Source: Sophora flavescens
Lineage: Eukaryota > Streptophyta > Magnoliopsida > Fabales > Fabaceae
Assembly (NCBI GenBank): GCA_030762895.1
Contig: CM061070.1
Span: 105,363,054 to 105,427,053 of the forward strand
Length of the DNA: 64,000 nucleotides
Direction of reading: 5' to 3'
The number at the start of each line of letters is the position of its first letter. Positions within the stretch are counted from its first letter, which is position 1. Below the pieces are notes generated by a model that worked only from the letters and a program-made list of their open reading frames with translations, did no database searches and was not told the DNA's origin. The position numbers were made by a program, and so were the translations under genes. Positions 33,117 to 44,949 of this stretch are shown in pieces.

Positions 33117-33731
33117 TTTAGACTCACTTTTTGCTACAGTTTAAAGTGACCACTTTTCATGTGGAGCGCTGTGATCTTAAACTAAGAAATTTATCCACTT
33201 TGTTTGACTTTTTAGGCACTCAATTTTTCTTTAGTAAAAGACTTGGACTACAAATCTAAATTGTGTTACCATGTCCACCATAACTACTGTGAAACCGACA
33301 CACATTGACCAAAGTGAATCAGAGGTAAAAGAAGAGAAAGCTAGAAATCTCGTGTTGTTGCTTTTTTTAGTTAAGTAATGACACCTGTATAACAAATTTG
33401 AACAAATTTCTTAGTAATTCATTTTTTACAATGGAAAGTGCAACTATTTAGTATTAGCAGAATCAATATTGTTGGAAAATAATTGAGAACTGTTGTTGAC
33501 AAAACATTTTTCTGTGGTTAGATATCGATCTCATCAAATTGAACCAAGGAAAGACACTGTACATTGTGTTTTTATCTGCACACCTTTCCTTTATCATAAA
33601 AATGTACAAGATTTGATTAATTCCACAGTTTGCTTAGCAACTTGCTCAAAGTAGCTTATCAGGACTATTTCAGAGAAGGGCTAGGAGGCAAGGCTTGCAG
33701 ATGGTGTGCGGCATATTATTAATGCATATAG
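33117..33731. other. Intergenic spacer
   Basis: No gene or repeat recognised between the SINE-like insertion and the Au SINE. Confidence 0.4.
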
Positions 33732-33742
33732 AGATGAAAATG

Positions 33743-33907
33743 AGGGTAATTCTTGGTGCAACGGTAAAATTGCTAACTAGTGATCTAAAGGTCACAGGTT
33801 CAAATCCCGAAAGCAGTCTCTTCGCTTGCGAGGTAAAACTATGTATATTTAGCCTCCCCAGACCCCACCGGATAGGAGTCTCGTGCACTGGGCTGCCTCT
33901 TATATAA
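33743..33907 (+). mobile_element. Au-type SINE (tRNA-derived)
   Basis: The 11-bp target duplication AGATGAAAATG lies at 33732-33742 and 33908-33918. The body starts AGGGTAATTCTTGGTG, with pol III A box TGGTGCAACGG (33754-33764) and B box GGTTCAAATCC (33797-33807). It continues with the CAGTCTCTTCGCTTGCGAGGTAA phrase in shortened form and ends GTGCACTGGGCTGCCTCTT. This order matches the Au SINE family known from many flowering plants. The box-bearing head resembles a tRNA but cannot fold as one. Confidence 0.88.
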
Positions 33908-34161
33908 AGATGAAAATGTATAGGACCTTCCTGATTTATACTTCTTAGTTTTTTTCAATCACCTTCATAAGATTTAAACCATTGTTATCAATCTCATAGC
34001 ATATGCTATCATGTACTCTGAGGCATTTATAAACCTTTCATTAGTGTTTGGACAAATCGTCTTTTATCTGGACGTCACTGGACCCAACTCACCCAAGAAA
34101 CTTTCATTACATTGGCAACTAGAGAGATGTACTATTAGTAGACCCCCCCAATTAAACTTTC

Positions 34162-34939
34162 AGTTGAAAGTGCATCAAAATCAAAGTGTAAAAACTGCAG
34201 AATTTGGTGATCAGAAACCATATAAATGGTGCTTCAGCCAGGAATCCTGAGTTTACAGAACTGTGGACAGACAGCAGATAATCAATTACGGCAATCAATT
34301 ATGCTATTCTGCATAATCGATTATCGTGCGTCAGTTTCTGATATTTATGTCTGTTACAACAGATTGGCGAAATAGATCTGGGGTTTCTTGAGTGCGTTTT
34401 TCAGAGTGAAAAAGAGAGAAAAACCTAGAGAATACCATCATCTTGTATTGCTTTGATTCTATTGTGAATTGCGAGAATAATCAAGAGAGGATTAGAGAGA
34501 GATCAAGGGTTGTGTGAAAATAGAGAGACAAAAGACTTTGGTTTTCTTGTATGTTCATCTTGAGCATGGTAGAGTGAAGATCCAAGGGATCTCTATTGTA
34601 ATCTTGATCAAAGTTCATAGTGGAGGAGGCTCTCTCTCGTGGATGTAGGCCACATTGGCTGAACCATGCTAAACTGTGTGTGTGCTGCTCTTTATCTCTT
34701 CTTTCATTTCTCTTTTCTGCTGCCATAATCGATTATCAGCTGTAGATAATCGATCATCACATTTTCCTGTGCTTTTATTTGCTGTTTTACATTTATTTCT
34801 GGCTGGTTGTTTGCTATAGTGTTTCTTCTACATTAGGTGTATTTGGTTTAGGTTGCGAAACTCTATTTCTTGATACCGTGTAGTCTTTGTGTATTGTTTC
34901 AGGGATCTTCTTTGGATTCTTTCATACATAGTACCAACA
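34162..34939 (+). repeat. 5' LTR of Tnt1-like copia
   Basis: 778 bp, ending GTACCAACA. Several of the AATCGATT palindromes seen in the 3' LTR are altered here to AATCAATT or AATCGATC. Confidence 0.9.
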
Positions 34940-34992
34940 AGTGGAGGCGTCTGTGGGGATTGAAAGAAGAAGAAATATCAAAAGTATGAACA

Positions 34993-37900
34993 ATGGGAAA
35001 CACAAAGTATGACATAGAGAAATTCTCCGGAAGTAATGACTTCGGGTTATGGAGGGTTAAGATGGAGGCAATCTTGATACAACTTGGATGTGTAGAAGCT
35101 CTCAAGGGAGAGGCAAGGATGGAGGACACTCTATCACAAAAGGAGAAGACTGACATGATAGAGAAGGTAAGAAGTGCAATTATTCTATGTCTTGGTGATA
35201 GGGCATTGAGAGAGGTTGCAAGGGAAAAAACAACAGCGTCTATGTGGGCAAGGTTACATTGTACTTGACAAAGTCACTAGTGAATAGGCTATGCTTGAAG
35301 CAACTTCTATATTCCTTCAAGATGACGGAATCGAAGTCCATTGTGGAGCAACTTGCGGAATTCAATAAAATTCTTGATGACCTAGAGAACATTGAGGTGA
35401 AGCTCGATGATGAGGACAAGGCATTGCTCCTACTTAATTCTTTACCTAAATCCTTTGAGCATTTCAAGGATGTCATTTTGTATGACAATGATCAAACCAT
35501 TTCCTTGGATGATGTCCAAACTTCAATCCGGACAAAGGAGCTCCAAAGGCAACGAGAGTTGAAAGCGGAGAATATTGGTGAAAGCTTGAACGTCTCAAGT
35601 GGGAGGAACGAGAAGAAAGGGTCCAAGAGCAAGAGGTCTAGATCAAAATCAAAGAGTCATTCAAAGTCAAAGCTCAAGTATTTCAATTGCAATAAAACGG
35701 GTCACTTCAAGAAAGATTGTCCTGAAAAGGGGGGCAAGGAACCAAGGAACTCCGATGAGGTTGCAATTGCTTCGGATGGCTATAAGAGTGCCGGGGTGTT
35801 GGTGGTGTCAAGTTCAAAAACACAAAGGAGTTGGGTTATGGATTCCGGATGTTCGTACCAAATGTGCCCAAGGAAGGACTACTTCGAGACACTAGAACTC
35901 AAAGAAGGTGGAGTGGTGCTTCTAGGAAACAATAAAGCATGCAAGGTACAAGGTATGGGAACTATTCGGCTCAAAACTTCTGAATATCGTGAAATCCTTT
36001 TAAAGTATGTGAGGCATGTTCCTGAACTTAAGAGAAATCTTCTATCCATTAGCATGTTTGATGATTTAGGTTATTCCACTAAAATTGAACATGGTATGAT
36101 AACGATTTCTAGTGGTGCTTTAATAATAGCTAAGGGAACAAATATAAATGGTTTGTATATTCTTAATGGTTCCACTGTTATTGCACAAGCATCGGTAGCT
36201 AGCCAAACACCACATGATAAAACCAAGTTATGGCACTTAAGGCTAGGTCATGTAAGTGAAAAAGGATTGATAGAAATGTCTAAACAAAACTTGTTAAATG
36301 GTGATAAATTGGAGAAGCTAGAATTTTGTAATCATTGCATATTAGGTAGACATCATAGAGTCTCTTTTAGAACCGATATGCATGTTTCTAGTAGACCTTT
36401 TGAGTATGTGCACTCGGACCTTTGGGGTCCATCAAGGGTGATGACTCATGGAGGGGGATCCTATTTTCTCACCATGATTGATGACTTTTCTAGAAGAGTG
36501 TGGATTTACATTTTGAAAAATAAATTTGAAACCTTTCAAAAATTCAAGGAATGGCACACTCTTATAGAAAATCAACTAGGCTCGAAATTGAAAGTTTTAA
36601 GGACTGACAATGGCCTGAAGTTTGTTTCAGGGCAGTTTAATGAGTTTTGCAGGAAACGGGGAATTAAAAGGCATAGGACTGTGGCACGGACTCCTCAACA
36701 AAATGGTCTAGCAGAAAGGATGAACATGACTATTTTGGAGCGTGTTAGGTGTATGCTTTTGGGTGCTGGACTACCTAAGAGTTTCTGGGGTGAAGCTGCA
36801 AATGCCGCAATGTACTTGATAAACAGATGTCTGTCTTCAGCTTTAGACTTCAAGACACCTATGGAAGTATGGAGTGGTAAACCAATGGATTACTCTAATC
36901 TCAGGGTATTTGGTTCTTTGGCATTTGCTCACATCAGGGAAGACAAGCTTGATGAACGGGTGGTAAAATGCATCTTCATTGGGTATCCGGATGATGTGAA
37001 GGGCTACAAGTTATGGAAGTTGGAATCAGGTGGATCAAGGTGCTTTGTAAGCAGGGATGTCACATTTGATGAGACCAGGATGGGTATGATGTGCAGTGGC
37101 TTGGAACAAAGCATCTCAGATGAAACAGACCATAAAGCTCAGTTTGAGGTGGAGTTTCCCACCTCTAACATTAGAGAGGAAAGTCCACCACTAGCAGAAC
37201 AGATAGATCAACAACCACCAACAGTATCAGACTATCAGTTGACTAGAGATCGAGCTAGGAGGAATGTTGTACCTCCTAAGAGATTTGAGTATGCTGACCT
37301 CGTTTGCTATGCTCTTAATGCGACTGAAGAGATACAATATCCAGAACCAAGAAGTTTCAGAGAGGCTATGGAAAGCAAGGATAGTCAGAATTGGTTACAA
37401 GCGGTACAAGCAGAAATGGAATCCTTGGATAAAAATCAAACCTGGACACTTGTGGACTTACCCAAGAATCAAAGGGTAGTTGGATGCAAGTGGATCTTCA
37501 AGAAAAAGGATGGCATTCCGGGCATTGAGGAGGCAAGGTTCAAGGCAAGACTGGTAGCAAAGGGTTTTACCCAGGTTGAAGGGATTGACTACAATGAGAT
37601 CTTTTCACCTATGGTAAAACATTGTTCTATAAGGATATTGATGTCCATTGTGAATCTGTTTGACTTGGAACTAGAACAGTTGGATGTCAAGACAGCATTT
37701 CTACATGGAGATCTAGAGGAAACTATCTACATGCAACAACCAGAAGGATATGCAAAATATAAGACCAAAGTATGTCTCTTGAGAAAATCTCTTTATGGGC
37801 TAAAACAAAGCTCTAGACAATGGTACAAAAAATTTGATGATTTTCTCTTGAGAGTAGGATTTCTGAGGAGTAGTTATGACATCTGTGTATACATACTAAG

Positions 37901-38908
37901 GAGGGGGAGGAATGTGTTCTTTTCTTACTCCTATATGTGGATGACATTCTTATAGCCAGCTCTAGCAAGAAAGAAATAAGCAAGCTTAAGGACCAATTGA
38001 ATTCTAAATTTGAGATGAAGGATCTTGGTAATGCAAAGAGGATACTTGGCATGGACATAGTCAGAAATAGAAAGAAAGAGGAACTATTAATATCTCAGCA
38101 AGGTTACTTGAGGAAAGTTGAAGAAAGGTATAGGACGCATCAATCTAAACCAGTTTCTACACCTTTGGGTAATCACACAAAGCTCTCTATTACTCACGCT
38201 CCTAGCAACGACATGGAAAGAAGAAGAATGGATTCTATTCCTTACGCAAGTGGAGTGGGTAGCATCATGTATGGGATGGTATGTAGCATACCGGACTTGG
38301 CACACGCCGTTAGCATTGTTAGCAGGTTTATGGTGGATCCGGGGGAAGCTCATTGGGAGGCTTTGAAGTGGGTCCTAAGGTATTTGATTGGTTCTCTAAA
38401 TTCTGGACTAATGTACAAGAAGGCAGCTCAAGAGGAAGATGCTATTGTGGGTTATGTTGGTGTGGATTATGCCGGGAATGTTGATACAAGAAAGTCTCTT
38501 TCGGGGTATGTGTTCACTTTGTTTGGGATTGCAATTAGTTGGAAGTCTACTTTACAACCAGTGGTTGCGTTGTCAACTACACAAGCATAGTATATAGCTC
38601 TTGCGGATGGAGTAAAGGAAGCTCTATGGTTAAAAGGGATGATTGGTGAATTCGGAATTATGCAAAAGAGTGTGACTGTTCATTGTGATAGCCAAAGTGC
38701 TATTCACTTAGCTAATCATCAAGTTTATCATGAGAGAATGAAGCATATCGATGTAAGACTTCATTTCATTAGAGATGTGGTTGAATCAAAGGAAATTCAG
38801 ATTGAGAAGATAGCTTCGGAAGACAATCCAGCAGATGCATTCACAAAGTCACTAACGAGAGAAAAGTTCAAGCTTTGCTTGGACTTGATAAACTTCATTG
38901 AAGCATAA
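34993..38908 (+). pseudogene. Tnt1-like copia gag-pol polyprotein, few breaks
   Basis: Starts MGNTKYDIEKFSGSNDFGLW. Gag runs to about 35700, where the knuckle reads YFNCNKTGHFKKDC; the first cysteine of CX2CX4HX4C has become tyrosine. Protease is WVMDSGCSYQMC (about 35840). Integrase has HSDLWGP (about 36410), TDNGLKF (about 36605, usually GLEF) and QQNGLAERMN (about 36700). RT runs from GCKWIFKKKDG (about 37480), with DVKTAFLHGD and LYGLKQSSRQWY. Breaks: a one-step frameshift near 35255, a frameshift at about 37925-37935 immediately before the catalytic YVDD, and TAG at 38588-38590 in RNase H where the family has glutamate (STTQAxYIAL). It ends at TAA 38906-38908. Confidence 0.92.
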
Positions 38909-38978
38909 TTCCATAAGTGGGAGAGCCACCATTACAAGGTTTAACGCAATCTTCTGATTTGGAGTCAAGGTGGAGTAT

Positions 38979-39774
38979 TGTTGAAAGTGCCTCAAAATCA
39001 AACTGTAAAAACTGCAGAATTTGGTGACCAGAAACCAGATAATCGATTATGGAGCAGCCACAATCGATTATGGAGCTTCAACCATGAATCCCGAGTTTTC
39101 AGAACTGTGGACAGACAGCGGATAATCGATTACGGTAATCGATTATGCAATTCTGCACAATCGATTATCGCGCGTCAGTTTCTGATATTGAAGTATGTTA
39201 CAACAGATTGGGGAAACAGATCTGGGGTTTCTTGAGTGCCTTTTTCAGAGTGAAAAAGAGAGAAAAACCTAGAGAATACTATCATCTTGTATTACTTTGA
39301 TTCTATTGTGAATTGAGAGAATAATCAAGAGAGGATTAGAGAGAGATCAAGGGTTATGTGAAAATAGAGAGACGAAAGGCTTGGGTTTTCTTGTATGTTC
39401 ATCTTGAGCATGATGGAGTGAAGATCCAAGGGATCTCTATTGTAATCTTGATCAAAGTTCACAGTGGAGGAGACTCTCTTCCGTGGATGTAGGCCACATT
39501 GGCTGAACCACGTTAAATTGTGTGTGTGCTGCTCTCTATCTCTTCTTCCCTTTCTCTTTTCTGCCGCCATAAGCGATTATCAGCTGTAGATAATCGATTA
39601 TCACATTTTAATTTGCTGTTTTGCATTTATTTCTGGCTGGTTGTTTGCTATAGTGTTTCTTCTATATTAGGTGTATTTGGTTTACGTTGCGAAACTCTAT
39701 TTCTTGATACTGTGTAGTTTTTTGTGTATTGTTTCAGGGATCTTCTTTGGATTCTTTCATACATAGTACCAACA
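38979..39774 (+). repeat. 3' LTR of Tnt1-like copia
   Basis: 796 bp, TGTTGAAAG to GTACCAACA. It carries a cluster of AATCGATT palindromes at about 39038-39170 and again near 39590-39601. Confidence 0.9.
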
Positions 39775-39779
39775 CTTTC

Positions 39780-42469
39780 ATTACATTTACTATTGTAAGT
39801 TTTACACTAAACGAAAGAAAGAGAACTTTTTCTGGTCCAATTGAGAAAAACTTAACAGCAAAGCACTCGTGTAGTTTGGTTCTAATACACTCTTTCAAAA
39901 GTGACACACTTTGAAGATAATCATCCTTCTGATTTTTAGTCCATAATGGTAAGGATCCCAGTTTATGATTATTATGCAAGAGACAGATATTGCAAAATCC
40001 TTGTCCCAAATTTTAATTACAATGGAAAGGATCCAGAGTTTCTGTCCCAGATAATTCTGAAAATGTTATCTTCTAATAAAATGAGATATCTACCTTGAAC
40101 CTAACAAAGGAAAGCATGGCTTCCTACATGTTGAGTACCAAGTTGTCATTGATTCTATAGGATAGTTACTATGGCCCCATACTTCTTTGGTGTCAGGATT
40201 AGAACTTAGGAGCACATGCACCATGTGGTCCTAGAAAGGCTGCCATGCAAGACAATCAACCTTACTATAATGTCAATAAAGAAAAATAACTCAAGAACCA
40301 TATCTAGTGCTCACTTATTGATCTTCAGAGCATGATGCAAGCACACAACATATCAGTAACTAAGCAACAAACCTTAAATAAAAGAAGCTAATATTGCCAT
40401 AAATCCATTTTATCACATTTTGCATTTCAAATGTTCCCTAGTGCTTATCAGTTATCACAGTGAAGTCATTGCTCAATGAACTGACAGATAATTACGTATG
40501 AACCCACTACAACAAGTTATTTTGAGTATCATGTCCAATTTGGTAGAAGAAAACAAAGTTAAATGACTATAGACTCTTCTTCTAGATTTTAATAGAATTA
40601 TTCTAAAAGAATTGATTTCAAAAGAAATTAAGGTTAAAAAATCGATTTGGGTTTGGTAATGATATTTTAAATTTTAGTTTAAAAAAATTGATTTTATTTG
40701 AATGATAAAATGAAATCATTTTTAAGATATAAATATAAAGATTTTTGTGGACCATACACCTAGAATAAATTTAATTTAATGAAAAAGCTAAAATTTTCTT
40801 GTTTGTTTTAAAACCAATTCTACCCAACTCAAAATCAATTACTTTAGATGCAATTTTATAAATAAAAAAAACACTCAATCCCAAAATCAATTTTACTTCA
40901 GCTAAAACCAAATTTGGGTTAACCAAAATTGATAACAAACAATCACTATCTATTTGGTTTAACATTGGAAAGTAGCTTTTGGCTAAACTTACTTTCCAAT
41001 GGAAAATGAAACACATCCTATATCGACCAAATCTAAATGAGATTTGTGTAATTTTTATCATGTCATTTTATTTCTCTACCAATAGCAAACACAACCAACC
41101 AGTTCCAGAACCATGAGATGTAAACTAGTAACAAACTAGTGTAGAACATTGTTAAACTTCACCATCGAAATTCAATGACCATGACTCTCTAACTGATATC
41201 CGTCCACGCCAACATATCAACTCACAATACCCCACAACGTTGAATTGTACTGGAAAGAAATATCGCTAACTACTTTTTCCCATCTAATAATCGCCATTAG
41301 CTTAACCTTTTCTTAAATAGAATCCAGCTTCACATGGAGGGAAGAAACTCGAAACCCCATAAAATAAATATGACAGTGACATCTTCAAGCTTACGAATGC
41401 CAAAGTAATTCATCTTTTGCCCCACAAATTCAACCACAATCATAGGCTTTTCTACTACCCAGCAATAGATCTACCTTCATTCTCAATTTGGTTAAAATAT
41501 TTGCAGCTGCAGGGACCAAAAAAATAAATATATTGCGCTAGCAAGGATCCAAACCTTATAAAAACTCTAATACCATGTCCATATCCAAGGGTTGGTTTTT
41601 TTTTTTCTTTCAGATTCCCTATTTTCATTTCTTGTTTTTCAGAGATAATTATAAGAGTGTCACCTTTTTTCCTGTTTTCATAAATTTGTACAGGAAACAG
41701 TAAAAAAAAAAAGTTATTTTCAGTATTTCATGTACAAAACAGAATGAAAACAAAATAACAGTTTTGAATTATTTTGAAAACATGAAACTAGAAATAAAGC
41801 AAACAAACCCTAAGTGACATTTTTTTTATACAAATATTTAACAACATTATTATTAATGAAAACAATAAATGAAAATTGAAAACTTAAAACAAAGCAAACC
41901 AGCTTTAATGTAACAAAAACAAAATATTTACAAACTAATAAATAATTGTATATTGTATATAAAAGATGTGTGTCAGTTGGGCATTAGACTCATGAATGTG
42001 TTTTCAATAGAATTTTATAAATTAAAAACTAGTTCTCATCAATTTCTCATATCTCACACTGAACGTGGCATAAGCATTGACAAACACAACAATGTGCTTC
42101 ACTGAAGGGTAAAATTTAGCAGAGAATGAAAGAAAAAAAGAGTATCAAATTAGTCAAACCAATCTAACATACATCAACGGGATACAATTTCATTGCTACC
42201 TATATCACCAAACATATACCAGTTCTTTACAAAAATCAGCACCAGTTCTATGCTGTTCGTATAGTAAAACAAACTCGTCATATCATATCATCTATTTGCA
42301 TATTTTCTTCTCAAAATAGAAATACACCTTAAACTACTCTTGTTATTTTTCAAACAAAGCATCTGGTTCGACTTCGTCTCCCCAGGCATTACATTTTCAT
42401 ATTTCTAACTATATATTATAGTAATTATTATAACAATATATGTGTTATATAATGTATTGAAATTCCACG
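39780..42469. other. Intergenic region between copia element and methyltransferase
   Basis: No gene seen on either strand. About 40560-41080 is AT-rich with recurring AAATTGATTTT/AAAATCAATT blocks in both orientations, probably a degenerate MITE. A MITE-like block at 41600-41815 is listed separately. The last few hundred bases should hold the 3' UTR of the methyltransferase. Confidence 0.45.
41600..41815. repeat. MITE-like repeat, copy 1 (partner at 50299-50560)
   Basis: Shares with 50299-50560 the phrases CCTATTTTCATTTCTTxTTTT, AATAATTATxAxxxTGTCAC, AAATTTGTAxAxGAAACA and GAAAACATGAAACT in the same order. The ends are loosely inverted (GTTTGCTTTATTT). No coding capacity. Confidence 0.55.
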
Positions 42470-43381
42470 TCAGCATAATCTCCAATCCAATCGAACCTCA
42501 GGGGGAGCAATAATCCCGCCATGAACATGTTGACTAGGTTTCCTGAAAGAAACGATGTGGCTGCCAACCATGAAAGCAGTCACTCTCTCCGAAACTCTAA
42601 CATCTTCCATCTTCAACTCCTTCAACCTCACCACATACTCCGGCACGTGCACAAGGTCCCACACCACCCCAACCCCACCGGGCTTCATCACCCTCACCAC
42701 CTCCCCCACCGCCCTCATCCTCTCCGCCGCCGCCTCCGCCGCGCTCCTCCTCCCTCCCTCCCTCCCCACCGTGTGCACGAAAACCCCCGACACCACCACG
42801 TCGAAGTAGTTATCCGGGAACGGCAGCCTCCTCGCGTCCCCCTCCCGGCACGTCACGTACTCCCCGACGCCCTCCGTCACGGCGGTCCGGAGAGTGGACA
42901 GCGTCGTCTGCTTGGACCGGTCCAGCCCGACGACCCGACCCGAACTGCCTTCCTTCTTGAGCTGCGTGGCGACGGCGTTGAGGAGGATGCCGCGGCCGCA
43001 GCAGCCGAGGTCGAGGGCGAGCTTGACGGAGGACCAGTCGGAGACGGCGGAGACGATGCGCTGGGCCATGTCGTAGTGGAGGGGCACGGCGGAGTAGAAG
43101 AAGTTCGCGGCGGCGAAGTAGAGGCAGAGGGCGGAGAGGGCCGTCACGGAGCCGGTGAAGCCGGCGGCGAATCGGGCGGCGCCGGAGGGGACGGCGGCGA
43201 TGGAAAGGAGGCGCTCGAAGAAGATGCAGATTGAGGGGAAGTAGAGAAGGTACATGATTGAAACCACTGAGAAGAGAATCGCTTGGCATAACAGAAAAAT
43301 TAGGGTTTGCCATTGATCCATTCCATAGATCGCATAGATCTGAGTCCAATCTCTGCTACTCGTGCTTGTTGATTTTCCCAT
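42470..43381 (-). CDS. Membrane-anchored SAM-dependent methyltransferase (class I, Methyltransf_11 type)
   Basis: Single exon, 303 residues, ATG at 43381-43379 (MGKSTST), TGA at 42472-42470. The seven codons before the ATG are lysine-type repeats without an ATG, so this start is preferred. Residues about 26-57 and 83-103 are hydrophobic (TLIFLLCQAILFSVVSIMYL; ALCLYFAAANFFY), suggesting two N-terminal membrane segments. The Rossmann methyltransferase fold follows: motif I LALDLGCCGRGILL (about 125), acidic motif II VVGLDRS, motif DARRLPFPDNYFDVVVSG (about 190) and VMKPGG (about 240). Substrate unknown; such motifs bind SAM but do not reveal the acceptor. Third positions are strongly GC-rich, unlike the AT-rich surroundings. 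Likely functional host gene; an upstream duplication may affect its control. Confidence 0.88.
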   Translation of the reverse strand: MGKSTSTSSRDWTQIYAIYGMDQWQTLIFLLCQAILFSVVSIMYLLYFPSICIFFERLLSIAAVPSGAARFAAGFTGSVTALSALCLYFAAANFFYSAVPLHYDMAQRIVSAVSDWSSVKLALDLGCCGRGILLNAVATQLKKEGSSGRVVGLDRSKQTTLSTLRTAVTEGVGEYVTCREGDARRLPFPDNYFDVVVSGVFVHTVGREGGRRSAAEAAAERMRAVGEVVRVMKPGGVGVVWDLVHVPEYVVRLKELKMEDVRVSERVTAFMVGSHIVSFRKPSQHVHGGIIAPPEVRLDWRLC

Positions 43382-43404
43382 TTTCTTCTTCTTCTTCTTC
43401 AAAA

Positions 43405-44198
43405 AAAAAATTGAGTTTAATTGTTGAGAATTGAGTTTCTGTTGTTGTGGAATGATTCACTGCACTGATTCAGCACGTTACTGAATGGAGATTCTGCAAT
43501 TGAGAGTGAAGTTTGTGAGATATTATGGTTTTTCATGACAATTGTGTGTTACTCTCAAAGATTTGGATACTTCCATGTTACGAGATAAAGAGACAAAAAC
43601 AAATTTTAATGAATTCTATATACGAAAGTCACGAGAAAACAAAAGGAAACGATCCAAATCGGCTGAGAAAGTAAAAGCAGTAGTTACTGAAAGATTTGAA
43701 ATTGTAATGTATCAATTTCAAGTACCCTTTGATTGTTTGATACTGAGAAACTAAATGGGTCATTGAAGAAAAGAAAAAAGGTGGGGTCTTGGAATATGTC
43801 ACTTACAAGTGAGAATTGGAAGCTTGAGAATCAGATCCACTTTGAGCCTTTGGTTCTTTTTTTTTTCTTCTTTTGCTTGATTGTTGAGAATTGGATTTCT
43901 GTAAGCTTGCTGATGAATGGAGATTCTGCAACTCAGAGTGAGCAATGTAAGAGACCATGGGTTTTTATAGCAAGTGTGAGTCAAATTGACAAATTCAAAT
44001 AGGAAAGTAAAAGCAGCTAGCAAGACAGATTTTCTTGGTAGCCAAACAAGGAAAAACAAAAGGGTAACTAAAATCTAAAATTAAGTTAATGCAATCAAGT
44101 ACCCTTTGTTTGTTTGATTCTCAAAATTTAAATGGGTCAATGAAAAAAATGAAAAGTTAAGGTCTTGGAACGTGTCACTTATTACAAGTGAGAATATA
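43405..44198 (-). promoter_or_regulatory. Tandemly duplicated 5' region of the methyltransferase gene
   Basis: Two diverged direct copies, about 43413-43825 and 43876-44198. Landmarks in the same order in both are ATTGTTGAGAATTG, GAATGGAGATTCTGCAA, AGTAAAAGCAG, CAAGTACCCTTTG, AAATGGGTCA and GTCTTGGAA-TGTCACTTA. They lie directly upstream of the minus-strand methyltransferase, so its 5' UTR and core promoter have been doubled. The region has no coding capacity. Confidence 0.7.
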
Positions 44199-44949
44199 TG
44201 TAAGATCTTCCAATAGTGTGGCTATGGCAGAAGAAAGAAATGAGAGTCACAGCAATACCTCATCATCATCATCTTGGTGATTCAGCTACAGCTGTCAGGA
44301 CTGGTACACTAGAAGAAAAAGCGGAAGAAAACGATGAGATCATGTTGGAAACGCGCTTTGATTCGTCGTTTAGCTTTTTTCCAATGTCAGACTCAGAGAA
44401 CACGGAGCAACAAAACAAGCCAAAAAGCGCGCAAATATGATATTGTTAGTGGGAGAGCAAAACGGCAACGTTGATTCTGCGTTCCACTCACTCAGTGTGT
44501 CTCAGTCTCTCAGACCAGTGAAGAGATGGCACAGATTCCAAGACAGCAAAAACAGGAAGAAAAAACAGTGAATGAATGAAAATTGAAATGATAATGAGAC
44601 CTCGTTGGTTGTTTGTGTCAATAACATGTTATATATAGTGTGTGAGTGTGTGACGGTGAAGACCCTTTTGAAGTCTGAAGATTTCACCGGTTCACTGGCT
44701 TAGGAGGTTGCTAATTGGTATATTTGCTAGTGACTTTTTCGTTTTTTTTGTTTCAAATATGGAAAGTGGATGTGTCAGTGTGAACAGTGAAGGATTTAAT
44801 GGGAAAGGTTTTGTTCAGCTTGGTGGTGCCGTTCCTTTTTTAACACCCCCCAACTTCTTATCATGAAATTGTTTTCTTACCTTCACCCCTTTAGCTGGTT
44901 GGAGTGACAATCTTCTTCAAGTAATGTAATATAATGGTTGGGTTAATGT
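44199..44949. other. Intergenic spacer
   Basis: No gene recognised. A 74-codon open frame at about 44216-44440 has no recognisable domain and no support beyond being open. The stretch near 44460-44700 has the look of a promoter (TATATATAG near 44632-44640), without an assignable gene. Confidence 0.35.

Larger units (their letters stand above)
34162..39774 (+). mobile_element. Tnt1-like Ty1-copia element, nearly complete
   Basis: LTRs at 34162-34939 and 38979-39774, flanked by the 5-bp duplication CTTTC (34157-34161 and 39775-39779). The 3' LTR is TG...CA; the first base of the 5' LTR has changed to A. Between them is one gag-pol reading frame with few breaks. The sequence after the 5' LTR (AGTGGAGGCGTCTG) does not match the usual tRNA-Met primer site beyond its first bases. 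The 5' LTR is about 18 bp shorter than the 3' LTR. Confidence 0.93.

Noticed and set aside
33743..33907. tRNA gene
   Set aside because: A and B boxes are present but no cloverleaf forms, and the length, the tail and the flanking duplication identify a SINE.
42521..43234. 237-codon open frame on the + strand, rich in His, Pro, Arg and Gly
   Set aside because: It is antisense to the methyltransferase gene, whose GC-rich third positions keep the opposite strand open; composition is unlike a protein and no domain is seen.
44216..44440. 74-codon small protein gene
   Set aside because: No domain, no homology recognised, low-complexity start; an open frame of this length is expected by chance.
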